Source: Comamonadaceae bacterium | GTDB lineage: Bacteria > Pseudomonadota > Gammaproteobacteria > Burkholderiales > Burkholderiaceae_C | Direction of reading: 5' to 3' | NCBI GenBank assembly: GCA_947476285.1 | Contig: CANJPU010000002.1 | Location: forward strand, 101,787-165,786 | DNA length: 64,000 bases | Shown: positions 24,040-32,722 of the stretch, piece after piece | How the letters are laid out: each line of letters opens with the position of its first letter | How positions within the stretch are numbered: the stretch's first letter is position 1 | Program-made: the position numbers and the translations under genes | Notes under the pieces: generated by a model | Databases searched by the model: none | What the model was told of the DNA's origin: nothing | The model's input: only the letters and a program-made list of their open reading frames with translations

Positions 24040-24900
24040 ATGGAAACCGAAATCAAAGCCATCGATGCGGTTGTCAACATATGGACGGCGCAGGCCCTGG
24101 AGGGTCGGCCCGACCGGCGCCCCTTCTACCAAAAGATGCGAGTGCCCGCCGAACTCTACGAGGGCATCTCGCTGGAGGTGATGCTGGAGCGAATGGACCT
24201 GGCCGGCATAGAGCGCGCCATGCTCATCTCGGCCAAGGTGGGTGTCAAGGGAAACCCTTACTGCTACCACGTGCCCAACGAACTCGTGCGTGACGCAGTG
24301 CAAAAGTACCCCGATCGTTTCTACGGCCTGGCCGGCATCGACCCCACCGAGGGCATGCGCGGCGTGCGCGAGCTGGAGCGGGCCGTCAAGGAATATGGCT
24401 TCATAGGCGCCCACGGTTATCCGCACTGGTATGAGCTTGCGCCTGACCATGCACGCTGGTATCCGTTCTACGCAAAATGCGTTGAGTTGGACATCCCGAT
24501 CCAGCTCCAGGTGGGCCAGTCGATGATCTACGACGAGAACTACCCAAGGCGCAGCGTTGGCCGCCCGATCAGCCTGGACAGCGTGGCCTGCGATTTTCCC
24601 GAGCTCAAGCTCATCGGAATCCATGTGGGCATACCCTGGACGGACGAGATGATTGCCATGGCCTGGAAGCATCCGAATGTGTATATCGGCTGCGACGCTC
24701 ACAGCCCCGCCTATTGGCCCGAGTCATTCGTGAAGTACATCAACTCCTATGGACAAGACAAGGTCATCTTCGGATCAGACTACCCAATTCTGAGATTCGA
24801 CCGAACCATGCAGGAGATCGCCGCGCTGGGCCTGCGACCACAGCCCCTGCGAAAATTATTGCGCGACAACGCGGTGCGCGTCTATGGGCTCAAGGTCTGA
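24040..24900 (+). CDS. amidohydrolase, PF04909 family (ACMSD/LigI-like fold)
   Basis: A 286-residue TIM-barrel hydrolase or decarboxylase. The N-terminal metal-binding HxH of the family is replaced by VVNIWTAQ here. Later landmarks are present: GFIGAHGYPHWYE, LIGIHVGIPWTDEM (the family His), and IFGSDYPILRFD with the metal-binding or catalytic Asp. Loss of the HxH pair suggests metal-independent chemistry, as in some members of this family. ATG 24040 follows AAAAGAG; the ORF-track start is eight codons earlier. It is divergent from the ABC operon and likely works on the same compound. Confidence 0.82.
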   Translation: METEIKAIDAVVNIWTAQALEGRPDRRPFYQKMRVPAELYEGISLEVMLERMDLAGIERAMLISAKVGVKGNPYCYHVPNELVRDAVQKYPDRFYGLAGIDPTEGMRGVRELERAVKEYGFIGAHGYPHWYELAPDHARWYPFYAKCVELDIPIQLQVGQSMIYDENYPRRSVGRPISLDSVACDFPELKLIGIHVGIPWTDEMIAMAWKHPNVYIGCDAHSPAYWPESFVKYINSYGQDKVIFGSDYPILRFDRTMQEIAALGLRPQPLRKLLRDNAVRVYGLKV

Positions 24901-24965
24901 ACCTGCCAGCGAAGTACACATGAACCTCGCCAGCAGGGAGTGGCACTTACTTAAGCAAGAGATGC

Positions 24966-25056
24966 TTGTCATCCCTGCCTTCTGCCGGGATCCATGTCAC
25001 CTTAGCCCACCTATCTGTCATGGTGAAGTGGATCCCAGATCGAGTCCGGGATGACA
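24966..25056. repeat. compound intergenic palindromic repeat, copy 1
   Basis: GTCATCCCTGCC...GCCGGGATCCA (about 24968-24994) followed by TGGATCCCAGATCGAGTCC...GGGATGACA (to 25056): two hairpins whose outer GTCATCCC/GGGATGAC ends also pair with each other. The second half (25023-25056) matches 63688-63721 in opposite orientation at 32 of 34 bases. It lies at the convergent junction of the amidohydrolase and the DUF6351 gene and may act as a bidirectional terminator or mRNA-stabilising element. Confidence 0.7.
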
Positions 25057-25059
25057 GGT

Positions 25060-27309
25060 TTACCGGTACTTGGCCTCAATGCCTTGCGTTGTGCTCTTGC
25101 GGTACTTGCCTTCGCCCACATAGACAAGCCAAGTGTCCAGCAGTTTCGGCTGAACGATGCCGGGGCGCGTGTAGTCGCAGACGCCGCTTGCGAAGATCTT
25201 GCGCAGTCTATCCATCTCTTGCGCGCTGAAGCTCACCGAGTAATCGCGCGCATCGACCTTGCGGCGAGTGCATTGGACGACATCGTGCGCGAGCGGTGAA
25301 CCGGCCACGAAGCGCGGGAAGGTCCAGCTAGGGTACAAGGTGTTGCACGGGGAAGAGCCGGGGCCACCCTGCACCTGTGGCTCAGCAGTGAAAGCGCCGC
25401 CATTCCAGCAACCGTCTTGCAGCGTGGCGGGTTTGTTGCTCACAACTTTCTTCGCAAGCGGTGCGGATGAAGTGTCCGCCACCAGCCTGGTCAACCAATC
25501 ATCCATTTGCAGCAGGGCCGCAGTCCATGTGGGCGGCGTGATGGCGCCGCTCCAGATCACCATGTTGTCCACTTGGCCTTGCGCCTTTTGCATTCGATCG
25601 CGGGTGGCGAAGTGCTGGAACTTCAGGTGCGGGTCGCCGGTGAGGGTCTTGTCACGGTAGATGAAGTCGATGTCCAGAATGGCCACAGATCCCAAGCCCC
25701 GGCCGCCCGCATTGAAAAATCCAGATTCGTAGGCGGCCTTGATGCCCTTGGAGTCTGCCACCGTTCTTCGCGCGATGAAATTACCATCGTGGTCAATGCC
25801 ACCGACCTTCTCGTTCAGGTCGAGAAACTGCTCTTTGGTGATTTGGCCTTCATTGAGCGCCTTCAGCCCGTATTGAATGCCGACATTGTCCAGCGCGGTT
25901 CGGCCAAAGCCCTTTTCGTCGCGTCCGAAGATGTTGGCCATGGAATCCCACAGCGTGGCGCGCACGCCGCGCGGATTGGAAACCGGGTCGTATCGCACCT
26001 GCATCGGCACGTTGGGTGTGTACACGCCTGAGCTTTCGGCGGGAAAGCCCGGGCGCGTCGTCAGCGGGTCGTAGCGTGAGGCGCGCCCCACGCCATGGTC
26101 CTTCAAGTGCGCGAAATTGTGAAACCCGGACACCTTCACGACTTCGTCCTCGGTCCAGGGAACTTTGGCACCGCCGTTCAGGTAGTAGTTGTACAGCAAC
26201 CGCGAGTCCAGTCCGTGGATGTTGGTGATGTCGGCAAAGCTGCATTGGGGAACAATGCCGTCGAGCAGCCCGGGATAGGCATCGGCGATCATGTTCTGCA
26301 GGATGGAGCCGCCCGAGCAGCCCCAGCCCATGGTGTAGAGCGGCACGCCAAAGGTCTCGATGAAGCGTTCCTTCACCATCATCATGGTTTCGGCGGCCAG
26401 CACGAAATTGCAGTTGTTGCCCAACACGGTGAAGGCTGCCGAGGTGACTGCGAAGCCCTTGGAGAGGAAGAGATCCGGATTGCCCGCGCCCGGCACATTG
26501 AACAGCGAGTTGGCGCCTTGCACATACCAGCCTGGCTGGCAGCCGCCACCGAAGCTGTGCACAAGTCGGCCGTTCCAGCCTGGATCGGCACGCGTCTTGA
26601 GGTCGGGTCCGGCCACGCGCGGATCGTCCAGCACCGCGGTCTGGTAGACCGATCGATTGAGGGTGCCGGTTTCCAGCCGCACGATGTAGGGCACGGTGGC
26701 GCCAGTTGTCGTCGTGGTGTTCTGGATGTCAGCGGGCAGCGGACCGGCAGGATTGAGGGGCGCGAAAGCACCTGCGGCCGTGCGGTACAGATAGTCGATG
26801 CGGGTGGGCACCTCACAAGGCGGCTCGATCTGGGTGGTGGTCAGGAACGGGCCGCCTGGGTAGACGCGAAACTCATGCGTCTGGCAATAGAAGGGCTTTT
26901 GTTGCGGCCCCGAAAATATAGGCCCGGTGACGCTGTGGTTGACCAGGGACAGCCTGGCAGCAGCGGCGCGACCCGCAGTCGCACGCAATTCATTGCGGCC
27001 GATCTTCATGCCCTGGACCAGCCCGACCAGCTTATGCCCATCGCCCTGTGGTGCGAAGGAGGCGGTGACGTCCGCTCCGTTGAGCGTCACCTTCACGTCA
27101 CCCAAGCTTGAAGCCTGCGCAACTGTGATCGACACCAGCACATCGCCGCCGCTGAGTTTGTCCGGTCGATTCGACAAGGCCGAGATCTGAAGTCGCTCGA
27201 CTTGGCCTGCTGCGCCGGCTGCTGTGGTCAGCAGGGCTGACAGCACAGCCAGCACGGTCACGATGAGCCGGCTCCCTATCGCCTTGTATGTGTGAGTGTT
27301 GGATTGCAT
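25060..27309 (-). CDS. secreted DUF6351-family protein (esterase-like)
   Basis: A 749-residue exported protein. A signal peptide (RLIVTVLAVLSALLTTAAGAAG) is followed by an Ig-like N-terminal module (VERLQISALSNRPDKLSGGDVLVSI) and a large domain I recognise as DUF6351. YTMGWGCSGGSILQNMIA contains a likely nucleophile elbow (GCSGG), and QDGCWNGGAF and VCDYTRPG recur near the end. The family is uncharacterised; its elbow and position next to a tannase-family esterase suggest hydrolysis of an ester or polymer outside the cytoplasm. Start at ATG 27309 behind AGAGAAG; ATG 27333 is an alternative. It is the last gene of the operon that begins at 31.7 kb. Confidence 0.75.
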   Translation of the reverse strand: MQSNTHTYKAIGSRLIVTVLAVLSALLTTAAGAAGQVERLQISALSNRPDKLSGGDVLVSITVAQASSLGDVKVTLNGADVTASFAPQGDGHKLVGLVQGMKIGRNELRATAGRAAAARLSLVNHSVTGPIFSGPQQKPFYCQTHEFRVYPGGPFLTTTQIEPPCEVPTRIDYLYRTAAGAFAPLNPAGPLPADIQNTTTTTGATVPYIVRLETGTLNRSVYQTAVLDDPRVAGPDLKTRADPGWNGRLVHSFGGGCQPGWYVQGANSLFNVPGAGNPDLFLSKGFAVTSAAFTVLGNNCNFVLAAETMMMVKERFIETFGVPLYTMGWGCSGGSILQNMIADAYPGLLDGIVPQCSFADITNIHGLDSRLLYNYYLNGGAKVPWTEDEVVKVSGFHNFAHLKDHGVGRASRYDPLTTRPGFPAESSGVYTPNVPMQVRYDPVSNPRGVRATLWDSMANIFGRDEKGFGRTALDNVGIQYGLKALNEGQITKEQFLDLNEKVGGIDHDGNFIARRTVADSKGIKAAYESGFFNAGGRGLGSVAILDIDFIYRDKTLTGDPHLKFQHFATRDRMQKAQGQVDNMVIWSGAITPPTWTAALLQMDDWLTRLVADTSSAPLAKKVVSNKPATLQDGCWNGGAFTAEPQVQGGPGSSPCNTLYPSWTFPRFVAGSPLAHDVVQCTRRKVDARDYSVSFSAQEMDRLRKIFASGVCDYTRPGIVQPKLLDTWLVYVGEGKYRKSTTQGIEAKYR

Positions 27310-27352
27310 CTGGTCGTCTTCTCTGAATTTCATCTGTGCCCGATGCGAAAGC

Positions 27353-29074
27353 TCAGGGCTTGCAAGTGAAGCTGCTCGCCACGTTGATGTCGCCCGAGCC
27401 GTTGTAGTGCGCCCAGGTCGGGTAGGCGCACAGCGGGCGGGTTCTGCTGGTGACGCCAAAGTAACCAGGGTTTGTGGCCGATGCGGGCACGCTGTCAGGC
27501 GCAATGCCGCGCTCGACCCAGTTTTCAAGTGCTGCGAGCATGTCGAAGCGGTCGGTGGCTGGCCCGCCGCTGCCGTGGTTCATGCCAGGCACAAGGAACA
27601 GCCTGGCGAATGAAGCCGCTTTGCCACCTTGCTCGGCATTTAGCTTCTTCCACCAGTTGATGGTTTCGTTGGGAGAGACGGCTGCGTCGGCCTGTCCTGT
27701 GTACTGGATCAGCTTGCCGCCGTTCTTCTTGAAGCGGTTCAGATCGGTGGATGTGGCCAGACCGTTCTGGATGGAAGAGGTGGTGTAGTAGTCGGTGGTG
27801 CGCGATGCATAGGTCATCAGCTCATCGCGTTTGAAGGCCAGCTCCCAGGCGAAATTCTGTTCCACAGTCAGGGGCACTGGCGGTGTCGTGTGCACCATGG
27901 CGTGCAGCGGTGCGCTGGTGGTCACCTTGATCGCGTTGTTCGCCGCAGATTCGTAGGAGCCCAGCCACCACGCCCTGAAGCCTTGATTGAGCTTGCCGGC
28001 ATTCATGCCGCCGATGCCGGGTTCCCAGGGGTTGCCGGCGTAGATCTGCACACCTGCCGATGTCTTGGGCCCGGCCATGGCGGTGCGCCATGCGTTGATC
28101 TGGGCTGCGCTCAGGCAATCGGCCGTCTTGTCGGCGCTGCAGGTGAGGGCGGTGAGTTTGGGCACGACCACCTCATCGGTGCAGGCTGCAAGATTGTTCA
28201 CCATGCCATCGACCAGGCCGTCTTGCGCGTCGCAGGCCTGCAGCACTGCATTGGCGATCAACTGGATGTCCGCGTCGGTGTAGGCCTTGACGATCAGCGG
28301 GTTGCCGTAGGAGTCTGTTTGCCCCGGCGGCACCAGTGTGGCGAATGTCTGCGCCAGCAGCGAAGCGTAGGCCTGATGAATGGGCGTGCTCATCGCAGGG
28401 CAGCCAGCAACCACGCCGCTAAAGTGAGTGGGGAAGCGGTTGGTCATCATCATGGCTTCACGCCCGCCCTCCGAGCAGCCGACAAAGTAGGACTGCCGCG
28501 GCTTCTTGCCGTAATGCGCCGCAGTGATCGACTTTCCCAGGCGGGCGACGATGTCATAGGAGCGGTGACCGAAATCAACACGCGCCTGTTGGTCGATGCC
28601 GAACGATGCCGCACCACCCCGGGCCGGGTCACCCAGTGCGACGTCATGTCCAGAGTTGTGCACGATCACAGCGTAGCCGCGGCCCAGTGCGTTGACATAG
28701 CTGCCCACGATGGTGCCTGGCGGGTTGCCAGTGGCGTCGGCCAGGATGCCGTTGGCGCCGCCGCCGCCGGGCATGTAGAACTTCTCGTTCCAGGCATCGG
28801 GCAGGCGCATGCGGAATTTGATGGCGTAGGCCTTGCCGTCCTTCGGACCAATGCGTTCGTCCATTGCGCCTTCGATCAGGCAGTGAGATGCCATGTTCTG
28901 ATCCGCTGGCTGGGCAATGGCGGTGGTGATGCGCAGCTTGGTCCCCGCGACAGGATGGGCCGCGACGTAGGCGCCCGTGGCTGCGCATTGACGCGGCGCG
29001 GCAAGGGCTGCTTGGCTATGGCCAATGGCGATCAGGCCAAGAGCGGCGATGAGTGGCAGGTGAGTGGGTTTCAT
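27353..29074 (-). CDS. tannase/feruloyl esterase family protein
   Basis: A 573-residue secreted esterase with a signal peptide (HLPLIAALGLIAIGHSQAALA). The nucleophile is in FVGCSEGGREAMM, the acid probably in TGQADAAVSPNET and the base in PGMNHGSGGPATDRFD. In tannases and feruloyl esterases a disulfide joins Cys before the Ser to a Cys right after the His (CS-D-HC motif); here the second Cys is Gly (NHG), so that bond cannot form. Substrates in the family are gallate or hydroxycinnamate esters and MHET-like aromatic esters. Start ATG 29074; the ORF-track start at 29443 overlaps the dehydrogenase gene. It lies 27 bp after that gene. Confidence 0.85.
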   Translation of the reverse strand: MKPTHLPLIAALGLIAIGHSQAALAAPRQCAATGAYVAAHPVAGTKLRITTAIAQPADQNMASHCLIEGAMDERIGPKDGKAYAIKFRMRLPDAWNEKFYMPGGGGANGILADATGNPPGTIVGSYVNALGRGYAVIVHNSGHDVALGDPARGGAASFGIDQQARVDFGHRSYDIVARLGKSITAAHYGKKPRQSYFVGCSEGGREAMMMTNRFPTHFSGVVAGCPAMSTPIHQAYASLLAQTFATLVPPGQTDSYGNPLIVKAYTDADIQLIANAVLQACDAQDGLVDGMVNNLAACTDEVVVPKLTALTCSADKTADCLSAAQINAWRTAMAGPKTSAGVQIYAGNPWEPGIGGMNAGKLNQGFRAWWLGSYESAANNAIKVTTSAPLHAMVHTTPPVPLTVEQNFAWELAFKRDELMTYASRTTDYYTTSSIQNGLATSTDLNRFKKNGGKLIQYTGQADAAVSPNETINWWKKLNAEQGGKAASFARLFLVPGMNHGSGGPATDRFDMLAALENWVERGIAPDSVPASATNPGYFGVTSRTRPLCAYPTWAHYNGSGDINVASSFTCKP

Positions 29075-29100
29075 ATCAAGGTGTACTCCAGTTGTTGATG

Positions 29101-30078
29101 TCAAAGTCGCCGTTTCGCCCAGACGGTCGGGTTCAGAAAAAACTCCGGCGCAGTGCCGGCAAGCGTCGCAATCACCGCCTGCGCTGAACGCATGGCCATC
29201 AGGCGGCGTGTGGATTCGGTGGCACCGCCCACATGCGGCATCAGCACAACATTGGGCAATGCGAACAAGGGGTTGTCGGGGGAGGGCGGTTCGGTCTCGA
29301 ACACATCCAGGCCGGCCGCATAGAGCTGATTGCTCGCCAGAGCCTGGGCCAGCGCTGCTTCGTCCACCACGCCGCCGCGCGAGGTATTGACCAGCACAGC
29401 CGTCTTCTTCATGCGCGCAAGCTCTTGCCCGCCGATGAGGCAACGGGAGTCCTCGGCCAGGCTGGCGTGAATGGAGACGATGTCGGCTTCCTGCAGAAGC
29501 TGCTCCAGCGTATCGACCTTGCGGGCACCTGCGGCTTCGATTTGCCGTGCCGTGAGGAAGGGGTCGTAGGCCAGTACCTGCATGTCAAAGCCCGCCGCGC
29601 ACATCCTGGCCACACGTCGGCCGATGTTGCCAAATCCGATGATGCCCAAGGTCTTGCCGCCGGCGCCTTCGAGCATGATCTTCCAGCGGTCGGCATAGTG
29701 GCCCGTGGTGACCACCTGGTGCATTTGCGGAATGCGCCGCAGCGCGGACAGCATCAGCGTGACGCTGGCCTCGGCCACCGATTGCGCATTGGCATCGCCC
29801 GAGTTGGCTACCACGATGCCCAGGCGAGTTGCTGCGGGAATGTCGATGTTGTCCACGCCAGCGCCGTGCTTGACCACGGCCTTCAGGCGCGGCGAGCGCT
29901 CCAGCAGTGCAGTGCGGATCTCGAAGGTTCTCACCACGACCGCATCGGCTTGGGCGATCGCGTCCATGCAGGCCTCGCGCTGTCCGGGCTGAAAGCTCGA
30001 CACCTTGTGATGCTCGCTCAGCGCCTGGATGCCGGCTTCATGCATCGGGTCGGCAACGACCACGTTCAAGGTTTGCAT
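29101..30078 (-). CDS. D-2-hydroxyacid dehydrogenase
   Basis: A 325-residue NAD(P)-dependent dehydrogenase of the phosphoglycerate/glyoxylate reductase group. Rossmann motif LGIIGFGNIGRRVA, catalytic Arg in VNTSRGGVVDE, Glu in DVFETEPP and His in LMPHVGGAT are all present. There is no ACT domain, so it is not a full-length SerA. It converts a 2-keto acid to the D-2-hydroxy acid or the reverse. The start overlaps the GntR stop by one base (TGATG). In this operon it could reduce or oxidise an oxo-acid produced by the RraA-like aldolase encoded divergently. Confidence 0.9.
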   Translation of the reverse strand: MQTLNVVVADPMHEAGIQALSEHHKVSSFQPGQREACMDAIAQADAVVVRTFEIRTALLERSPRLKAVVKHGAGVDNIDIPAATRLGIVVANSGDANAQSVAEASVTLMLSALRRIPQMHQVVTTGHYADRWKIMLEGAGGKTLGIIGFGNIGRRVARMCAAGFDMQVLAYDPFLTARQIEAAGARKVDTLEQLLQEADIVSIHASLAEDSRCLIGGQELARMKKTAVLVNTSRGGVVDEAALAQALASNQLYAAGLDVFETEPPSPDNPLFALPNVVLMPHVGGATESTRRLMAMRSAQAVIATLAGTAPEFFLNPTVWAKRRL

Positions 30079-30782
30079 CAGGGAGTCTCCAGGGCATCAT
30101 GAACAGTTGAGGTTTGGGGCGCGCCGTGCGTATCACCGGTGGGGACCGCCAGCCTCAGCTGGTACTTGCCCGCCAGAATGTGCGCGCGCATCATGGACGA
30201 GGCCCACTGAGCGTCGTGCACCCGGAACGCGTCAATCAGGTCGCGATGGTGGCGCATGCTCCGCTCGGTTTGCGCCGTCTCGTAGCGCTTGAAACTGCGA
30301 TGCAGCATGGGTAGTTGCTTGATGGCATTGAGGGTGAGTTCACGCAGTCGGGCATTGCCAGAACACGACATGATCTTCTCGTGGAAGGCGCGGTTGAGTT
30401 CGGTCACGCTCTCCAGGGCATCGGGGCGTTTCGATGCCACTGCCTCTTCCATCTGAGCGGCCAGCGCACACAGCACATCGATGTCGGCCTGCGTCATGCG
30501 CGTTGCAGCAAGCTCGGCGCAATTGGCCTCCAGCATGGCCCGCAGGTCGTAGAGTTGCTCCACATAATCCTCGTCCCACGAGGGCACGAACGAGCCGGTC
30601 TGCGGCGAGAAGCTGATGATGCCTTCGTGTGCAAGCTGGCGCAGGCCCTCTCGCACGGGCGTGCGGCTCATGTTGAGTTCGGTTGCCAGCTGTGCTTCGC
30701 GCAAGCGAGATTTTGGCGGGTACTTGCCGCGAATGATGTTGTCGCGAATCTGCGCGTACGCGCGCTCGGCGTCTGTCTTCAT
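30078..30782 (-). CDS. GntR-family transcriptional regulator, FCD subfamily
   Basis: A 234-residue repressor-type protein. The winged helix covers residues ~5-70 (MSRTPVREGLRQLAHEG), and the FCD domain follows with ELNRAFHEKI, HHRDLIDAF and MMRAHILAG supplying the conserved His residues. It is the second gene of the operon that starts with the LigI-like amidohydrolase, 45 bp downstream of it. The divergent intergenic region holds two GTATACATT sites (31731 and 31847), which are the likely targets, giving control of both the esterase operon and the dioxygenase operon. Confidence 0.9.
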   Translation of the reverse strand: MKTDAERAYAQIRDNIIRGKYPPKSRLREAQLATELNMSRTPVREGLRQLAHEGIISFSPQTGSFVPSWDEDYVEQLYDLRAMLEANCAELAATRMTQADIDVLCALAAQMEEAVASKRPDALESVTELNRAFHEKIMSCSGNARLRELTLNAIKQLPMLHRSFKRYETAQTERSMRHHRDLIDAFRVHDAQWASSMMRAHILAGKYQLRLAVPTGDTHGAPQTSTVHDALETP

Positions 30783-30827
30783 GGCGATCCCATCGAGTCG
30801 GGTCTGGCAAGAGGGGGTGGGACTTGG

Positions 30828-31706
30828 CTATGCATACAAAGCGGCCGCATTGACCGAAAGAATCTTTTGCGCCGTCGCGAGCTCATGGCCGGTCCATTCA
30901 AGCAGCAAATCGAGCAAGAGCCCGTCATTGGGCATCGCGCCGGGCACGCGAGGATGAGGCCAGTCGGAACCCCAGATCAGCCTGTCAGGCGCGGCCTGCA
31001 CCAAGGCGCGCGCGTAGTGCGTCACATCCGCATACGGCGGCTGGCCGCTTGAAATCTTGTAGGGGTGCGAGAGCTTGGCCCAGATGTTTTCATTCGCGGC
31101 GAGCAAGCCGATCAAGGCCTGAAAGCCCGGCTCACTGATCGGCTGACCCGCCCGCATGGTCCCCATTTGCTCGACCACCACATTGGCTTGCAGCTTGCGC
31201 AACAGCGGCCCAAATTCGCACAGCCGCTCGACCCGGTCAAACAGCACCTCCAGATGCCATCCCATGCCTGCGAGCCGCTGGGACATCTTCTCGATGCGGT
31301 CGATGGACAGGCCGCCAGGCAAGGCCAGATTAAGCCGCAGGCCGCGCACGCCCCTGTCATGGAGGCGCCGCAATTGGCTGTCGCTGAAGTCATCGAGTTC
31401 CATCACCACGATGCCGCGCAATCGCCCGTCAGATGCATCCAGCGCATCGAGCAAGCAGGCGTTGTCGCTGCCGTAGATGCTGGGCTGCGACAACACGCCT
31501 CTTGCCAGTCCGGTGGCATCGAGCATGTGCAGGTATTGGGCCAGCGTCTGGTCGGGTGGCGTGTATTGCCGCAGGGGCGCATAGGGGTAGCGCGACTGGG
31601 GGCCGAACACATGCGCATGGGTGTCTATCGCCAGCGCGGGCATGCCCCAGTGTGGCTGGCGGGGCGCAGGATCAGGCGGCGCAAAGTGCCAGTCTGGTGA
31701 ATTCAT
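30828..31706 (-). CDS. amidohydrolase, LigI-like (2-pyrone-4,6-dicarboxylate hydrolase family)
   Basis: A 292-residue PF04909 hydrolase. AIDTHAHVFGPQSRYPYAP near residue 27 carries the HxH metal or catalytic motif and closely follows the LigI pattern. SQPSIYGSDNACLLDAL, LRLNLALPGG and LIWGSDWPHPR (the catalytic Asp) also match that family. LigI opens the lactone ring of pyrone dicarboxylate in protocatechuate meta-cleavage; related members hydrolyse other lactones. With an RraA-like aldolase encoded divergently, a lactone-then-aldol-cleavage sequence is attractive but unproven. First gene of the five-gene minus-strand operon. Confidence 0.87.
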   Translation of the reverse strand: MNSPDWHFAPPDPAPRQPHWGMPALAIDTHAHVFGPQSRYPYAPLRQYTPPDQTLAQYLHMLDATGLARGVLSQPSIYGSDNACLLDALDASDGRLRGIVVMELDDFSDSQLRRLHDRGVRGLRLNLALPGGLSIDRIEKMSQRLAGMGWHLEVLFDRVERLCEFGPLLRKLQANVVVEQMGTMRAGQPISEPGFQALIGLLAANENIWAKLSHPYKISSGQPPYADVTHYARALVQAAPDRLIWGSDWPHPRVPGAMPNDGLLLDLLLEWTGHELATAQKILSVNAAALYA

Positions 31707-31730
31707 GACATGCCCTTGGCCTTGTAGCGG

Positions 31731-31739
31731 GTATACATT
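31731..31739. promoter_or_regulatory. GTATACATT operator site 1
   Basis: GTATACATT, 25 bp upstream of the LigI-like gene start in the divergent region. Same nine bases as at 2960 and 31851. Its position would block the minus-strand promoter. Only the right half matches the full palindrome. Confidence 0.45.
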
Positions 31740-31846
31740 GTGCGTAATGCAAGAGCACCTGAGTTCGATCGCATTTCTGAATTCTCCCTTCAAATACGTT
31801 GCAGCGGATCGAAAACAGTCGCGCCCAAGGGTAATCACCGAGCCAA

Positions 31847-31860
31847 GAATGTATACATTC
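31847..31860. promoter_or_regulatory. GAATGTATACATTC operator site 2
   Basis: A perfect 14-bp palindrome 41 bp upstream of the TauD-like gene, where it could overlap the plus-strand promoter. It fits an FCD/GntR operator, and the adjacent GntR gene (30078-30782) is the obvious candidate regulator. Confidence 0.6.
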
Positions 31861-31900
31861 AGACATTATCCATGCTCACGAGACCTTACCTGGAGCGCCG

Positions 31901-32722
31901 ATGCCCTTAGCCTTTGCCCCGCTTTCTCCAACTCTGGGCGTGGAGATCAAGGGGCTTGACCCCCGCCACATGTCCGCAGATCAGGTGCGGGAGCTTCGCG
32001 CGCTTTTTCACGACCGGCATCTCGTGCTGATACGCGGGCTTGATCTGAATGACGAGGAAACGGTGACCCTGGCCGAGAAGATCGGGCCGGTATCCAGCGT
32101 GGGCGACACGATGAAGGGCGGGCGCAAATTCACCTTGATCTCCAATGTGCATGTGGGCGGGCGTTTGCCCGACGGCGAGCTGCTGTTTCACACCGATCAC
32201 ATGTACTTCGAGTCGCCGCTCAAGGCGATCTCGCTCTACGCGATGCAAGTCACCGAGCACGGCGGCGAGACGCGCTACATCGATATGTCAACCGCCTACG
32301 AGACCCTGCCTGCGGACGTGAAGGCAAAATTGGCCGGCCGCAAGGCGCGCCACATCTACGACTACGGTGCCAACGCCGGCAACCGAGCGGCGACACGTGC
32401 GGCCATAGGGCCGGAAACCAAGATCGCAGAGCATCCCATGGTCAGGGTGCACCCAGAAACTGGCAAGCCAATTCTGTTCGTGAGCCGGCTCTTTACAGTG
32501 GAAGTGCTGGGCTTGCCGCATGAGGAGGGCGATGCGCTCCTTGAAACCTTGTTCAAGCATATTGAGTCGCGGCCGGACGATTATTCTCACAAGTGGCAGG
32601 TGGGCGATTTTCTGGTGTGGGACAACCGCATCCTGCAACACGCACGCAACAATTTCCCGGCCACCGAGAAACGCGCGATGCGCCGCGTACCCATCGCCGA
32701 TCAATTGGCAGTGGCCCAATGA
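31901..32722 (+). CDS. TauD/TfdA-family Fe(II)/2-oxoglutarate dioxygenase
   Basis: A 273-residue non-heme iron oxygenase. The iron triad is His97 and Asp99 (FHTDHMYFE) with His247 (WDNRILQHAR), and an Arg in KRAMRRVPI can bind the 2-oxoglutarate carboxylate. TfdA and TauD relatives hydroxylate carbon next to an ether or sulfonate so that the product falls apart. No signal peptide. It is the first gene of a 21-kb plus-strand run and overlaps the next gene by four bases. The substrate is unknown; an aryloxy- or alkoxy-acid would fit the lactone hydrolase and aldolase context. Confidence 0.9.
   Translation: MPLAFAPLSPTLGVEIKGLDPRHMSADQVRELRALFHDRHLVLIRGLDLNDEETVTLAEKIGPVSSVGDTMKGGRKFTLISNVHVGGRLPDGELLFHTDHMYFESPLKAISLYAMQVTEHGGETRYIDMSTAYETLPADVKAKLAGRKARHIYDYGANAGNRAATRAAIGPETKIAEHPMVRVHPETGKPILFVSRLFTVEVLGLPHEEGDALLETLFKHIESRPDDYSHKWQVGDFLVWDNRILQHARNNFPATEKRAMRRVPIADQLAVAQ

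Noticed and set aside
27890-29098. 402-codon plus-strand ORF
   Set aside because: Antisense to the tannase-family gene, which has signal peptide and nucleophile motif on the minus strand.
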